In this document: one piece after another, positions 7,972-16,275 of the stretch
Numbering within the stretch: position 1 is the first letter of the stretch
How the letters are laid out: the number at the start of each line of letters is the position of its first letter
NCBI RefSeq assembly: GCF_025961205.1
Contig: NZ_JAOQNH010000003.1
Location: 248,001 to 312,000 of the forward strand
From: Azospirillum fermentarium
GTDB lineage: Bacteria; Pseudomonadota; Alphaproteobacteria; Azospirillales; Azospirillaceae
Direction: 5' to 3'
DNA: 64,000 nucleotides
Position numbers and translations under genes: made by a program
Notes under the pieces: generated by a model
Databases searched by the model: none
The model's input: only the letters and a program-made list of their open reading frames with translations
What the model was told of the DNA's origin: nothing

Positions 7972-9042
7972 TCAACGCACCCACTTTTCCAGTTGTTCGG
8001 CAACACGGTGGACGGGCAGAACCACGTCGGCCCCACCCCGGCGGATCAGATCCTGGGGCATCCCCCAGACCACGGCGGTTTCTTCCGATTCCGCGATGGT
8101 GCGGCCCCGGCGGTCGCGCAGGGCGGTCATGGCCGCCGCCCCGTCGTTGCCCATGCCGGTCAGCAGCACGCCGATCAGCCGGGCGGGGTCCACCACCTCC
8201 AGCGCGCTTTCGACCATGCGGTCCACGCTGGGGTGCCAGATGTGGCTGGGCGATGCCGGGGCCGGCAGCGCCGTCAGGCCGTTGGGCCGGCGCGCGATCA
8301 GCAGGTCGGCGTCGCCGCGGGCGATATAGGCGGTGCCGGCGCGCAGCAGGGTGGGGCTTTCCACCTCCTCCACCGTGATGGCGCTGGCCCCGTTCAGGCG
8401 GCGGGCCAGAACCCCGGTGAAATTGGCCGGCATGTGCTGGCAGATGACCACCGGCCAGCGGAAATCGGCGGGCAGCAGCGGCAGGATGCAGTCCAGCGCC
8501 CCCGGCCCGCCGGTGGACACCCCGATCAGCACCAGCCCGTTGACCGCCGCCGGGGCGGGTGCGGCAGCGGCGGCGGCGGCACGGGGGCGGGGGGGGCCGA
8601 GATCGGCGTGCTGGCGGCGGATGCGCTGGGCCAGGTTGCGGGTGCGCAGCCGTGCCTTGGCCGCGGCCCGCACCTTGGCCACCAGTTCGCGTTCGATGGT
8701 GTCGATGGTCAGCGACACCGTGCCGTCGGGCTTGGGGATGAAATCCACCGCCCCCAGTTCCAGCGCCTCCAGCGTCGCCAACGCCCCCTTGGACGTCAGC
8801 GACGACACCATGACCACGGGCCGTGGGCTTTCGGTCATGATGTGGCTGAGACAGGTCAGCCCGTCCATCTCCGGCATGTTGACGTCGAGCGTCACCACGT
8901 CGGGCTGCTGGTCGCGCACCGCGGCCAGCGCCTCGGCGCCGTTGCGGGCGAAGGTGATCTCGAAATCGCCTTCGGCCCCGAAGATCCGTCCCATATGGCG
9001 CCGCATCAGGGCGGAATCATCGACGATGAGCAGCTTGATCAT
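7972..9042 (-). CDS. cheB: Chemoreceptor methylesterase/deamidase CheB
   Basis: The 356-residue response regulator has an N-terminal receiver (residues 1-120, phospho-acceptor Asp53 in TLDVNMPEMDG), an Ala/Pro-rich linker (about 150-166) and a C-terminal methylesterase domain. The catalytic triad residues are visible: Ser176 in GVSTGGP, His203 in ICQHMPANFTG and Asp300 in LTGMGNDG. It removes methyl groups from receptor glutamates after phosphorylation by CheA. It lies between the triple-CheW gene and the HEAT-repeat gene in the same operon. Confidence 0.96.
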   Translation of the reverse strand: MIKLLIVDDSALMRRHMGRIFGAEGDFEITFARNGAEALAAVRDQQPDVVTLDVNMPEMDGLTCLSHIMTESPRPVVMVSSLTSKGALATLEALELGAVDFIPKPDGTVSLTIDTIERELVAKVRAAAKARLRTRNLAQRIRRQHADLGPPRPRAAAAAAAPAPAAVNGLVLIGVSTGGPGALDCILPLLPADFRWPVVICQHMPANFTGVLARRLNGASAITVEEVESPTLLRAGTAYIARGDADLLIARRPNGLTALPAPASPSHIWHPSVDRMVESALEVVDPARLIGVLLTGMGNDGAAAMTALRDRRGRTIAESEETAVVWGMPQDLIRRGGADVVLPVHRVAEQLEKWVR

Positions 9043-9100
9043 GGCCGGCAGTCACGGTTGGAAACGGTGGGAGCGGGGGGCGGCGGGGCAGCGGGGCGGG

Positions 9101-10654
9101 TCAGGCGGCTTCGCCCGCATAGTCGCCGACCGCCGCCACCTCGGCGGTGTCGAGCAGGTTGTCCACGTCGAGCAACAGGATCATGCGCTTGCTCTTTTCC
9201 AGGTTGGCGACCCGGCCGATCAGGCGGGCCTGCTCGTCGGACATGGACGGGGTGGGGCCGATGGCGGAGCGGGGGATCTTCAGCACCTCCGACACGCTGT
9301 CCACGATGAAGCCGGTGCGCTTGCCGCCGATGGTGAAGACCATGATCCGCTGGCGGTCGTTGCGGGCCACCTCGGGCAGGTCGAAGCGGCGGCGCTGGTC
9401 GATCACCGGCAGGACGGAACCGCGCAGGTTGACCACCCCCTCGATGAAGCTGGCGGTCTTGGGCACGCGGGTCAGCTCGTCGGGAACGCGGACGATCTCG
9501 TTCACGCTGCCGATGGGGGCGCCGTATTCCTCGTTGCCCAGGCGGAAGACGACGAACTGTTCCTCCTCGTCCACCACGATGGTGCGGGCGGATGTCTCCT
9601 CGGCCATGTCGGTGTTCTCCTGATCCTGAACGGCGGCAAGGGCCGAACGCACGGCGTCGTGGTGGAACAGCTTTTCGGCGGACAGGATCGACACCAGCCG
9701 CCGCCCGTTGTTCAGCCGGCAGATGGACTGGATCTCGCCCCGCCCGTCGCCCAGCATGGCCGGCAGCGGGTCCACCACGTCCTTGCGCACGCGCAAGACC
9801 TCGCGCACCGTGTCCATCACCACGCCGACCGAGTTGCGCTCGTCCAGCGGCACGACGACGATCTTGCTGCGCTCGTCCAGCGGCGTTTCCGGCAGCCGGA
9901 ACATGGCCCGCAGGCTGACCAGCGGCAGCAGCCGGTTGCGCAGCGTCATCACCCCCAGCACATAGCTGTCGGTGCGGGGGATGCGGCTGATGGTGTCGGG
10001 CACCTGCACGATTTCCTGCACGCTTTCGATGCCCAGCGCGTATTCCTGCCGGGCCACCTCGAAGCTGACGAGCTGGAGTTCGTCGCTGACCCCATCCTCG
10101 GCCTGGGCACGTCCGGCGTCGCCGGATGCGGCCACCCGTGCGGCGCGGGCACGGGCCGCACTCTCGCCGCCGTTCTCCCGCTGGATCAGCCGCTGGGGGT
10201 CGATGATCATGATCATGGCGTGGCCGCTGACGCCCTTGATCATGCCGCGCAGCAGGTCGGTTTCCACCGTGGCCTGGATGGTTTCGGCGGCTTCGATCTG
10301 GTTGGGGTCCACGGTGACCACGGCGGCCATGCGGTCCACCACGAACCCCACCGGGATGCCCTGGTTCAGCACCACCACGCGGGTGGAGTCGTCGTGGTCG
10401 CGGTCCTCGAACTGGAAGATCCGGCGCAGGCTGGTCACCGACATGACCGCACCGCGCAGGTTGGCCAGCCCTTCCAGGCTGGCCGGGCTTTTGGGCACGC
10501 CGACCACGGGCGGCATGCGGATGATTTCCTGCACCTCGGCCAGCGGCACCGCGAACATCTCGTCCTTGACGTAGAAGGTCACGTATTGCCGCGTGTCACC
10601 GACGGAGCCTGTTCCGGCGGCTGCCCCGGTGGAAGCCGGTGTGTTGATGTTCAT
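9101..10654 (-). CDS. Triple CheW-domain coupling protein
   Basis: The 517-residue product contains three tandem CheW folds (about residues 22-160, 195-335 and 362-505). Each starts with a strand like QYVTFYVKDEMFAVPL, QLVSFEVARQEYALGI or QFVVFRLGNEEYGAPI, and each has an LRG or LRN-type strand (NLRGAVM, TLRNRLL, NLRGSVL). CheW couples receptors to CheA; a three-domain chain could bridge several receptor/CheA contacts. Linkers rich in Ala and Glu separate the domains. The gene lies 45 bases downstream of the receptor gene and precedes cheB. The palindrome GGGTTGACCC sits directly before the ATG, inside the ribosome-site region. Confidence 0.93.
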   Translation of the reverse strand: MNINTPASTGAAAGTGSVGDTRQYVTFYVKDEMFAVPLAEVQEIIRMPPVVGVPKSPASLEGLANLRGAVMSVTSLRRIFQFEDRDHDDSTRVVVLNQGIPVGFVVDRMAAVVTVDPNQIEAAETIQATVETDLLRGMIKGVSGHAMIMIIDPQRLIQRENGGESAARARAARVAASGDAGRAQAEDGVSDELQLVSFEVARQEYALGIESVQEIVQVPDTISRIPRTDSYVLGVMTLRNRLLPLVSLRAMFRLPETPLDERSKIVVVPLDERNSVGVVMDTVREVLRVRKDVVDPLPAMLGDGRGEIQSICRLNNGRRLVSILSAEKLFHHDAVRSALAAVQDQENTDMAEETSARTIVVDEEEQFVVFRLGNEEYGAPIGSVNEIVRVPDELTRVPKTASFIEGVVNLRGSVLPVIDQRRRFDLPEVARNDRQRIMVFTIGGKRTGFIVDSVSEVLKIPRSAIGPTPSMSDEQARLIGRVANLEKSKRMILLLDVDNLLDTAEVAAVGDYAGEAA

Positions 10655-10664
10655 GGGTCAACCC
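10655..10664. repeat. GGGTTGACCC palindrome, copy 1, directly before the triple-cheW start
   Basis: This 10-base interrupted palindrome reads GGGTTGACCC on the minus strand and abuts the ATG of the triple-CheW gene. The same 10-mer lies upstream of both neighbouring receptor genes (12734-12743 and 22902-22911). It may be a shared protein-binding site or part of the translation signal. Confidence 0.4.
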
Positions 10665-10699
10665 TTTCGCGTGCGGGTGTGGCGCTTGCGGGTCGCCCC

Positions 10700-12628
10700 T
10701 CAGTCGGCGGAGTTCTGCAGTTCGTCGGCCAGGCTGGCGATCTCTTCGACGGCGGCGGCCAGTTCCTCGGCCCCGCGGGCCTGCTGCTTGGCGGCGGCGG
10801 CGGCTTCCTGTGCGGCGCGGGAGGCCTCCTCGGAGGCCGCCGCGATCTGCTGCACGCCCTTCTTGGCCTCCTCCAGCGCCGACAGGATCTCTTCGGAGCC
10901 GCGGCGGATGCTGTCGTTGCCGTCCACCACCACGCCCATGTCGCGGGCGGCGTTGGCGAGGTTGAGGGTGATGGCCTTGTTCTTCTCCACTTCCGCCAGG
11001 GCGGAGGTGGCGATCTGTTCCAGGTCGTTGCGCACGGCGACGATCTGGTCCTGGGTGGCCTTCACCACGTCCTTGATGCGGTCGGCGTTCTCGGCGCTGT
11101 CGCGGGCCAGGTTGCGGATGTCGGTGGAGACCACGGCGAAGCCCTTGCCGAATTCACCGGCGCGCGCCGCCTCGATGGAGCCGTTGACCGCCAGCATGTT
11201 GGTCTGCACCGCCACCGTGGAGATGGCGTCCACGATCTTGTCGATGCGGCGGCTGACCTGCTCCAGGTTGTTCATGAGCTGGTTGGACTTGCGGGTCTCG
11301 TCCAGCGCCTGGCCCACGCCCTCGATCAGCCCCTCGATGGCCTTGTTGCTGTCGCCCAGCAGCTTGGCCAGAAACTGGGCGCGCTCCAGCGCTTCCCCGG
11401 AATTGTCCTGGAACAGCTTGGCGCTGCGCTCGATCTGGTTGATGGCGGCGGAGGATTGCTGGGTGGCGGCGGAGGACTGCTGCGCGCCCTTGGAGATCTG
11501 CTCGACCGCGGCCATGATCTGGGCGGCGGCGCTGGAGATCTCCTGCACCGCGGCGGACAGTTCCTCGGCGGCGGACGCCACCTCTTCGGCACTCTTGGTG
11601 ATGTCGGTGGAGTTGCGCAGTTCCTCCGCGATGGTCTGCAGCTCGCCCGAGGCGGTCTGGGACTGGCCCAGGGCCGCGGTCTGCTGATCGACGGTGCGCA
11701 GGGCCTCGTCGCAGGCGGCGGACTGTTCCTCGGCGGCCGCCGCGATGCTTTCCGATCCCTTCTGGGCCTCGCGGGCGGCGCGTTCGGCCTCGACGGACGC
11801 GGACGCGATGTCGCCCGCCCCCTTGGCCAGCGCCTGCATGTCGGTGCGGATCTGTTCGAGCTGTCCGCTGACGGTGCGGCCCTTGTCCACCTCGCCCTTG
11901 GCGGCCTCGGCGGCGATGTTGATGCCCTGGGCGATGACCTTCACTTCGCTCTGGATCTGGCCCACCAGCTCCTGAATGTCGCGCGCACTCTTTTCCGAGG
12001 TTTCGGCCAGGGTGCGCACCTCGTCGGCGACGACGGCGAAGCCCTTGCCGTGCTGGCCGGCGCGGGCGGCCTCGATGGCGGCGTTCAGCGCCAGGAGGTT
12101 GGTCTGGTCGGCGATGCGGGCCACGGCCTTGACGATCTCGCCGATGTTGGCGGCCTGCTTCTCAAGCTCCACCACCATATCGACCGAGGCCAGCTGGCGC
12201 TCGGCGTTGGCGCCGATGCTGGTGACCGAGGCGGCGATCTGGGTGCTGACCTCGGCCAGCAGGATCTGGAGCTGGTTGGATTTCTGCCGGCTGACGTCGG
12301 CCTGATCCTTGGATTCCAGGATGGCCCTGGAGATGTTGGTGATGGCGGTCAGCGATTCCTGGGCGGCCCCCGACGCTTCCTGGGCGCCGGTGGCGATCTG
12401 CTCCATGGATTTGCGCAGTTGATCGGACGCGGACGCCGATTCGGAAATGCCGCTGGCCATCTGCGACGTGGCCGAGGCCACCCGCTCGGCGACCTTCTGC
12501 TGGCGGGCGAAGGTGCGCGCGCGCTTGCGCTGGGCATCGGCCGTGGCGCTGCTGCGCACGCTGCCGGAGGCCGTTCCCGTGCCCGCGGTTCCCGGTTGGC
12601 CAATGTCCGCCTTCTTCACCAGTGCCAT
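10700..12628 (-). CDS. Soluble methyl-accepting chemotaxis protein with two signalling tips
   Basis: The 642-residue protein has no membrane segment and no recognisable ligand-binding domain; it is helical throughout. It carries two complete chemoreceptor signalling hairpins. The tips are ADQTNLLALNAAIEAARAG (residues 173-191) and a second copy (residues 473-491) with NGSIEAARAG; the EAARAG motifs are exactly 300 residues apart. Ala/Gln/Glu-rich helices between and around them provide possible methylation sites. This double-tip layout resembles DosM of Vibrio cholerae cytoplasmic arrays and would let one receptor contact two CheA/CheW layers. It is first in its operon, with a GGAG-type ribosome site, and is followed by the triple-CheW gene. 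What it senses is unknown. Confidence 0.93.
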   Translation of the reverse strand: MALVKKADIGQPGTAGTGTASGSVRSSATADAQRKRARTFARQQKVAERVASATSQMASGISESASASDQLRKSMEQIATGAQEASGAAQESLTAITNISRAILESKDQADVSRQKSNQLQILLAEVSTQIAASVTSIGANAERQLASVDMVVELEKQAANIGEIVKAVARIADQTNLLALNAAIEAARAGQHGKGFAVVADEVRTLAETSEKSARDIQELVGQIQSEVKVIAQGINIAAEAAKGEVDKGRTVSGQLEQIRTDMQALAKGAGDIASASVEAERAAREAQKGSESIAAAAEEQSAACDEALRTVDQQTAALGQSQTASGELQTIAEELRNSTDITKSAEEVASAAEELSAAVQEISSAAAQIMAAVEQISKGAQQSSAATQQSSAAINQIERSAKLFQDNSGEALERAQFLAKLLGDSNKAIEGLIEGVGQALDETRKSNQLMNNLEQVSRRIDKIVDAISTVAVQTNMLAVNGSIEAARAGEFGKGFAVVSTDIRNLARDSAENADRIKDVVKATQDQIVAVRNDLEQIATSALAEVEKNKAITLNLANAARDMGVVVDGNDSIRRGSEEILSALEEAKKGVQQIAAASEEASRAAQEAAAAAKQQARGAEELAAAVEEIASLADELQNSAD

Positions 12629-12867
12629 CTTCCACTCCGTCTCGATCGTTCGCCCTTCATGGCGCGCGGCACTGTGGCACCGCCCCGGCGGCGGGGGCAG
12701 ATGGGGGCAACCCTATTGGGGTGCGCCCTATCAGGGTCAACCCCAATACGAAACGAATAGGGACATATTCAAAAGAACGGATAGATCGAACAAGAGTATG
12801 GACGTGACGCAAATGTTTTGGCAGGATTTCAATCGTGCGGTCACATGATTACAAGAAAGAAATAATT
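12629..12867. promoter_or_regulatory. Divergent control region between the soluble receptor operon and the hemerythrin gene
   Basis: These 239 bases separate two divergent genes. They contain one copy of the GGGTTGACCC palindrome at 12734-12743 and AT-richer sequence near 12760-12865. On the minus strand TTGACC of the palindrome could serve as a -35 element, but no good -10 was found at the right distance. Confidence 0.5.
12734..12743. repeat. GGGTTGACCC palindrome, copy 2, upstream of the soluble receptor gene
   Basis: Identical 10-mer to the copies at 10655 and 22902; an 11-base match (adding one A/T) is shared with the 22901 copy. It lies about 105 bases upstream of the receptor ATG, in the intergenic region where a promoter or operator would be expected. 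Confidence 0.45.
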
Positions 12868-13308
12868 ATGGGATTCATGGTGTTGTCCTGGACCGACGAC
12901 ATGTCGGTGGGTGATGAGCTTGTCGATCATCAGCATCGGGAAATACTCTCTTTGATTGCGCGGCTGTCTTCTTGCGCCAAAAAGCCGGCGGCGCAGGACG
13001 AGGCGTTTCCGGCCATGACCGCCCTTCTGGCCTGTCTGGACGAGCATTTCGCCGAGGAAGAGAGGCAGATGCTCGATGTCCGCTATGCCGGGGCCGACGA
13101 ACACCGGCGCGAACACGATGCCATGACCCGGACCCTGCGCACGCTCAGGGCGTCGGTGCGCACGCCGGCGGATCTGATCCACGCCACCATCACCATCCTG
13201 CCCCGCTGGGTCGCCAGCCATCAGGCCAGCCTGGACCGGGAACTGTGCCATCATGCCGCCCTGCGCCTGGGCGTGACGCCCCGTCTGCGCACGGCAAGCC
13301 GTTTCTGA
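12868..13308 (+). CDS. Bacteriohemerythrin
   Basis: The 146-residue protein is a single hemerythrin four-helix bundle that binds O2, or possibly NO, at a di-iron site. All seven expected ligands can be placed: His23 (DHQH), His60 and Glu64 (HFAEEE), His79 and His83 (HRREH), His118 and Asp123 (SHQASLD). The start at 12868 is preceded by a purine-rich AAGAAAGAA; an alternative ATG is 9 bases further in. It is divergent from the receptor-CheW-CheA operon and ends two bases from the convergent hybrid kinase gene. An oxygen-delivery or oxygen-sensing role linked to chemotaxis is inferred from position. Confidence 0.92.
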   Translation: MGFMVLSWTDDMSVGDELVDHQHREILSLIARLSSCAKKPAAQDEAFPAMTALLACLDEHFAEEERQMLDVRYAGADEHRREHDAMTRTLRTLRASVRTPADLIHATITILPRWVASHQASLDRELCHHAALRLGVTPRLRTASRF

Positions 13309-13310
13309 CA

Positions 13311-15173
13311 TCAGGAGCGCCCGCCGCCGGGCCGCTGCCGCAGGGCGGCGGCCATGGCCCGTTCCAGGTCGGCGCGGGCAAAGGGTTTGCGCAGCACCGC
13401 CGCCGGCCCCGCCGCCTCCAGCAGCGCCGGGTCGAAGCCATGATAGCCCGACATCAGCACCACCCCCAGCCGGGGGAGCATCCGCCGCGCCTCGCACGCC
13501 AGCGCCACCCCGTTCATGCCGCGGGGCAGCATGATGTCGGTTATCAGCAGGTCGAAATCCTCCTCCGCCAGACGCTCCAGGGCGTCCGGCCCATGGGCGG
13601 CGGCGGCGGTCCGGTGGCCGCCGTGGGCCAGCATGGACAGAACACCGGCCCGCACCTGGGCGTCGTCCTCGGTCACCAGCAACCGCAGGGGGGGCAGGGC
13701 GGGCGGCGGCGCGCCGTCCTCGCCGGCGGTGTCGGGGCTGTCCCCGGTGGCGCACCGCAGGCGGACGGTGGCGGTGGTGCCGGCGCCCGGGCGGCTGGAC
13801 AGCAGGAAGTCACCGCCCGACTGGCGCGCGAATCCGGCGACCATGCTCAGCCCCAGCCCGGTGCCGCGGCCCTGTTCCTTGGTGGTGAAGAACGGCTCGC
13901 ACGCCTTTTCCAGAATTGCGGCCGTCATGCCGGTGCCGGTGTCGGTGACGGCGATGTGGCATTGCCCCGGTTCGGGGCCGGGACCGGCGGCGATGGTGAT
14001 CCGCCCGCCGTCGGGCATGGCGTCGCGGGCGTTGATCAGCAGGTTCAGCAGGGCGTTCTGAAGCTGTGTGCGGTCGGCCATGGCCGCGGTTCCGGCGGGG
14101 ATCGGGGCGACGGCGATGTCCACCGCCACCCCCAGCAGCGGGGCGGCCAGCCGCTGGATGTCCTCCACCGCCGTGTCCAGTGGCACCCGCACGGGATTGA
14201 GCGGCTGACGGCGGGCGAAGGACAGAAGCCCGTCGGTCAGGGTGCGGCCCCGGTCGGCGGCCTGCACGATTTCGGCGGCGCGGGCCGCGGCCTCGCCCTC
14301 GGCGGCGCTCAGCACCAGTTCGGCGTTGGCCCGGATGACCATCAGCAGGTTGTTGAATTCATGAGCCACACCGCCGGTCAGCGCCCCCAGCGCCTGGATC
14401 CGTTCGGTGCGCCGCAGGTTCTCCGCCGCCAGGTTGCGTTCGGTGACGTCGCGGATGAACAGGGTGAAATGGCGCACCCCGTTGTTCATCCATGAACCCA
14501 TGGAGATTTCGGCGTCGAATTCCCGGCCCCCGGCGCCCGTGGCGCGGACCATCACCAGCGGGTCACCCAGGAAGGGCAGATCCTGAAGCTGCGGCAGCAG
14601 GCGGGTGATCGGCTGGCCCTGCATGGCGGTGGCGGTGCAGCCGAACCGTTCCTCGGTGGCGGGATTCATGCCCCAGATGGCCCCGTCCTCGTCCACCGTG
14701 ACGAAGCAGTCGCGGGCGGCATCGACGATGGCGTGGTAGCGGGCGCTGCGCTGGGCGCGCAGCTTCCGTTCCCGCTCCACCGCCGCGGTCTGGTCGTAGA
14801 TCTGGATCAGGCAGCCCACGCCCCGGCGGGTGCGGGTGGGGCGCACGACGATGGATTGCGCCACCCGTTCGTCGGTCATGCCGTCGCCGCGCAGCAGCGG
14901 GAACAGGCCGTGGTTGACGTGGTGGGAGATCACCGCCGGCAGCCCCGTCTCCAGCGCGTCGCGCACCGCCAGATCCACCCGCCCCCCGGCCATGGCCGGG
15001 AGCAGCGCGAACAGGTCCGATCCCAGGGCCGCGCGGCGGGAAATGCCGGAATGGCGCACCATCCAGGTGTTCCACAGCGTGATCCGCCGGGCGTCATCGA
15101 CGATGACCACCCCCATGTCCAGTTCGTCCATGACGGTGCGGGCGGTGGCGGGGCCGGCGGCGGTGTCGGGCAT
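13311..15173 (-). CDS. PAS-PAS hybrid histidine kinase with C-terminal receiver
   Basis: The 620-residue protein has two PAS domains (about residues 12-130 and 142-245, the latter ending in FIRDVTERNLAAE) and a HisKA domain with His271 in GGVAHEFNNLL. These are followed by a HATPase domain (NLLINARDAM, DTGTGM, FFTTKEQGRGTGLGL) and a receiver with Asp546 in LLITDIMLPRGMNG. It has no membrane segment, so it is a cytoplasmic sensor. It is the last gene of the stressosome-chemoreceptor operon, 21 bases after cheC, and it has its own receiver for phosphorelay. The signal is unknown; PAS domain 2 has no visible heme or flavin signature. Confidence 0.93.
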   Translation of the reverse strand: MPDTAAGPATARTVMDELDMGVVIVDDARRITLWNTWMVRHSGISRRAALGSDLFALLPAMAGGRVDLAVRDALETGLPAVISHHVNHGLFPLLRGDGMTDERVAQSIVVRPTRTRRGVGCLIQIYDQTAAVERERKLRAQRSARYHAIVDAARDCFVTVDEDGAIWGMNPATEERFGCTATAMQGQPITRLLPQLQDLPFLGDPLVMVRATGAGGREFDAEISMGSWMNNGVRHFTLFIRDVTERNLAAENLRRTERIQALGALTGGVAHEFNNLLMVIRANAELVLSAAEGEAAARAAEIVQAADRGRTLTDGLLSFARRQPLNPVRVPLDTAVEDIQRLAAPLLGVAVDIAVAPIPAGTAAMADRTQLQNALLNLLINARDAMPDGGRITIAAGPGPEPGQCHIAVTDTGTGMTAAILEKACEPFFTTKEQGRGTGLGLSMVAGFARQSGGDFLLSSRPGAGTTATVRLRCATGDSPDTAGEDGAPPPALPPLRLLVTEDDAQVRAGVLSMLAHGGHRTAAAAHGPDALERLAEEDFDLLITDIMLPRGMNGVALACEARRMLPRLGVVLMSGYHGFDPALLEAAGPAAVLRKPFARADLERAMAAALRQRPGGGRS

Positions 15174-15194
15174 GACCGGACGGAGGGCTTGCGG

Positions 15195-15833
15195 TTACGG
15201 GGAGTGGGGATCGGGCAGGGACCGGCGTATTCCGTCCACATAGCGGGCGACGGCGTTGCGCAGGTTGGAAATGGCGTTCAGGTCCATCAGCAGGATGATG
15301 AAGCCGCCGATGTCCCGGTCACGGATGGAAAAATCGATGGATGTGAAGAGAATGATGCCGTCGTCGTCGTCGCGGATGGTGCGTTTGAAGATCCGCTCGC
15401 CCCCGCCCTGGAAGCAGTGGGGCAGGGTGGCCTCGATCCGGCAGCCCAGCATGTTGGCGATGCCGGACAGGCAGTTGTTGAGGATGACGTTGCCGACCTC
15501 GATCATGGCGTCCTCTTCCAGGTCGGCGATCTCCTCCAGCGTCAGATGCTCGCCGACGATGGCCTGGACCAGATGCAGGCTGCGGGTTTCGGGGAACACC
15601 AGCAGGGCGCGGCCGGAAAACGGCCCGCTGAACTGTTCGCCCACCGCGATCAGGGATGTGTTGCGGTTGCCGGCGATGGTGTCCAGCGCCTCGGCCCGCG
15701 ACAGGATGCGGACGTCGGGCACCGACATGGCGACCGGCTTTCCCACCATCCGGCTGAGTGCCGCCGCGGACCGGCTGACGGCCACGTTCAGCAGTTCGGT
15801 CACGGCGTCCCGTTCCAGCGCGTCGAGCATCAT
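15195..15833 (-). CDS. cheC: CheC-family CheY-phosphate phosphatase
   Basis: The 212-residue protein carries both CheC active-site helices of the pattern D/E-x3-E-x2-N: DAVTELLNVAVSRSAAAL near residues 9-26 and DAMIEVGNVILNNCLSGIAN near residues 108-127. CheC dephosphorylates CheY-P and often works with CheD, which is not found nearby. It lies 6 bases after the receiver gene at 15840 and 21 bases before the hybrid kinase, so it is in the same operon. Its likely substrate is one of the single-domain receivers in this or the neighbouring operon. Confidence 0.85.
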   Translation of the reverse strand: MMLDALERDAVTELLNVAVSRSAAALSRMVGKPVAMSVPDVRILSRAEALDTIAGNRNTSLIAVGEQFSGPFSGRALLVFPETRSLHLVQAIVGEHLTLEEIADLEEDAMIEVGNVILNNCLSGIANMLGCRIEATLPHCFQGGGERIFKRTIRDDDDGIILFTSIDFSIRDRDIGGFIILLMDLNAISNLRNAVARYVDGIRRSLPDPHSP

Positions 15834-15839
15834 GGGCGG

Positions 15840-16238
15840 TTACACCTTCTCCGCCACGCCCATATCGGCGATGTGTCCCGCTGCGGCGATGAAGCGGGCG
15901 ATGTCGTCCCGCCGCACGGGCTTTCCCAGAAAGGCCACCCGCAGCCGGCGGGCCTCGGCCAGGATATCGTCCTGTGCGTTGGCCGTCACCAGCGCAATGG
16001 CCGCATCGGGCTGGCGGGCGCGGATGACGGCGGCGGCGGACAGCCCGTCCACCCCCGGCATGTTGTAATCCATGAACACCGTATCGTAGCAGGACCGTTC
16101 CGACAGCTCCAGGGCGGTTTCGGCGTCCGCCGCTTCGGTCACCTCGGCGGTCACCCCCAGATCGTTGAGCAGGGCGCGCAGCGCCATGCGGGCCAGCTTG
16201 CTGTCATCCACCACAAGAATGCGTTTGCAGAAAACCAT
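15840..16238 (-). CDS. Single-domain response regulator in the stressosome operon
   Basis: The 132-residue protein is a lone receiver with acidic residues VVDDSK, phospho-acceptor Asp57 in VFMDYNMPGVDG, a Thr-containing LVTANAQ and Lys in FLGKPVRRDD. It has no output domain. It lies between the RsbT-RsbX fusion and cheC, which suggests that it is the receiver acted on by CheC or that it relays phosphate for the PAS kinases encoded in the operon. The kinase partner cannot be settled from sequence. Confidence 0.88.
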   Translation of the reverse strand: MVFCKRILVVDDSKLARMALRALLNDLGVTAEVTEAADAETALELSERSCYDTVFMDYNMPGVDGLSAAAVIRARQPDAAIALVTANAQDDILAEARRLRVAFLGKPVRRDDIARFIAAAGHIADMGVAEKV

Positions 16239-16275
16239 GATGCGTCGCTTTCCGCCGAAAGGGGCCGTTTCGCTG

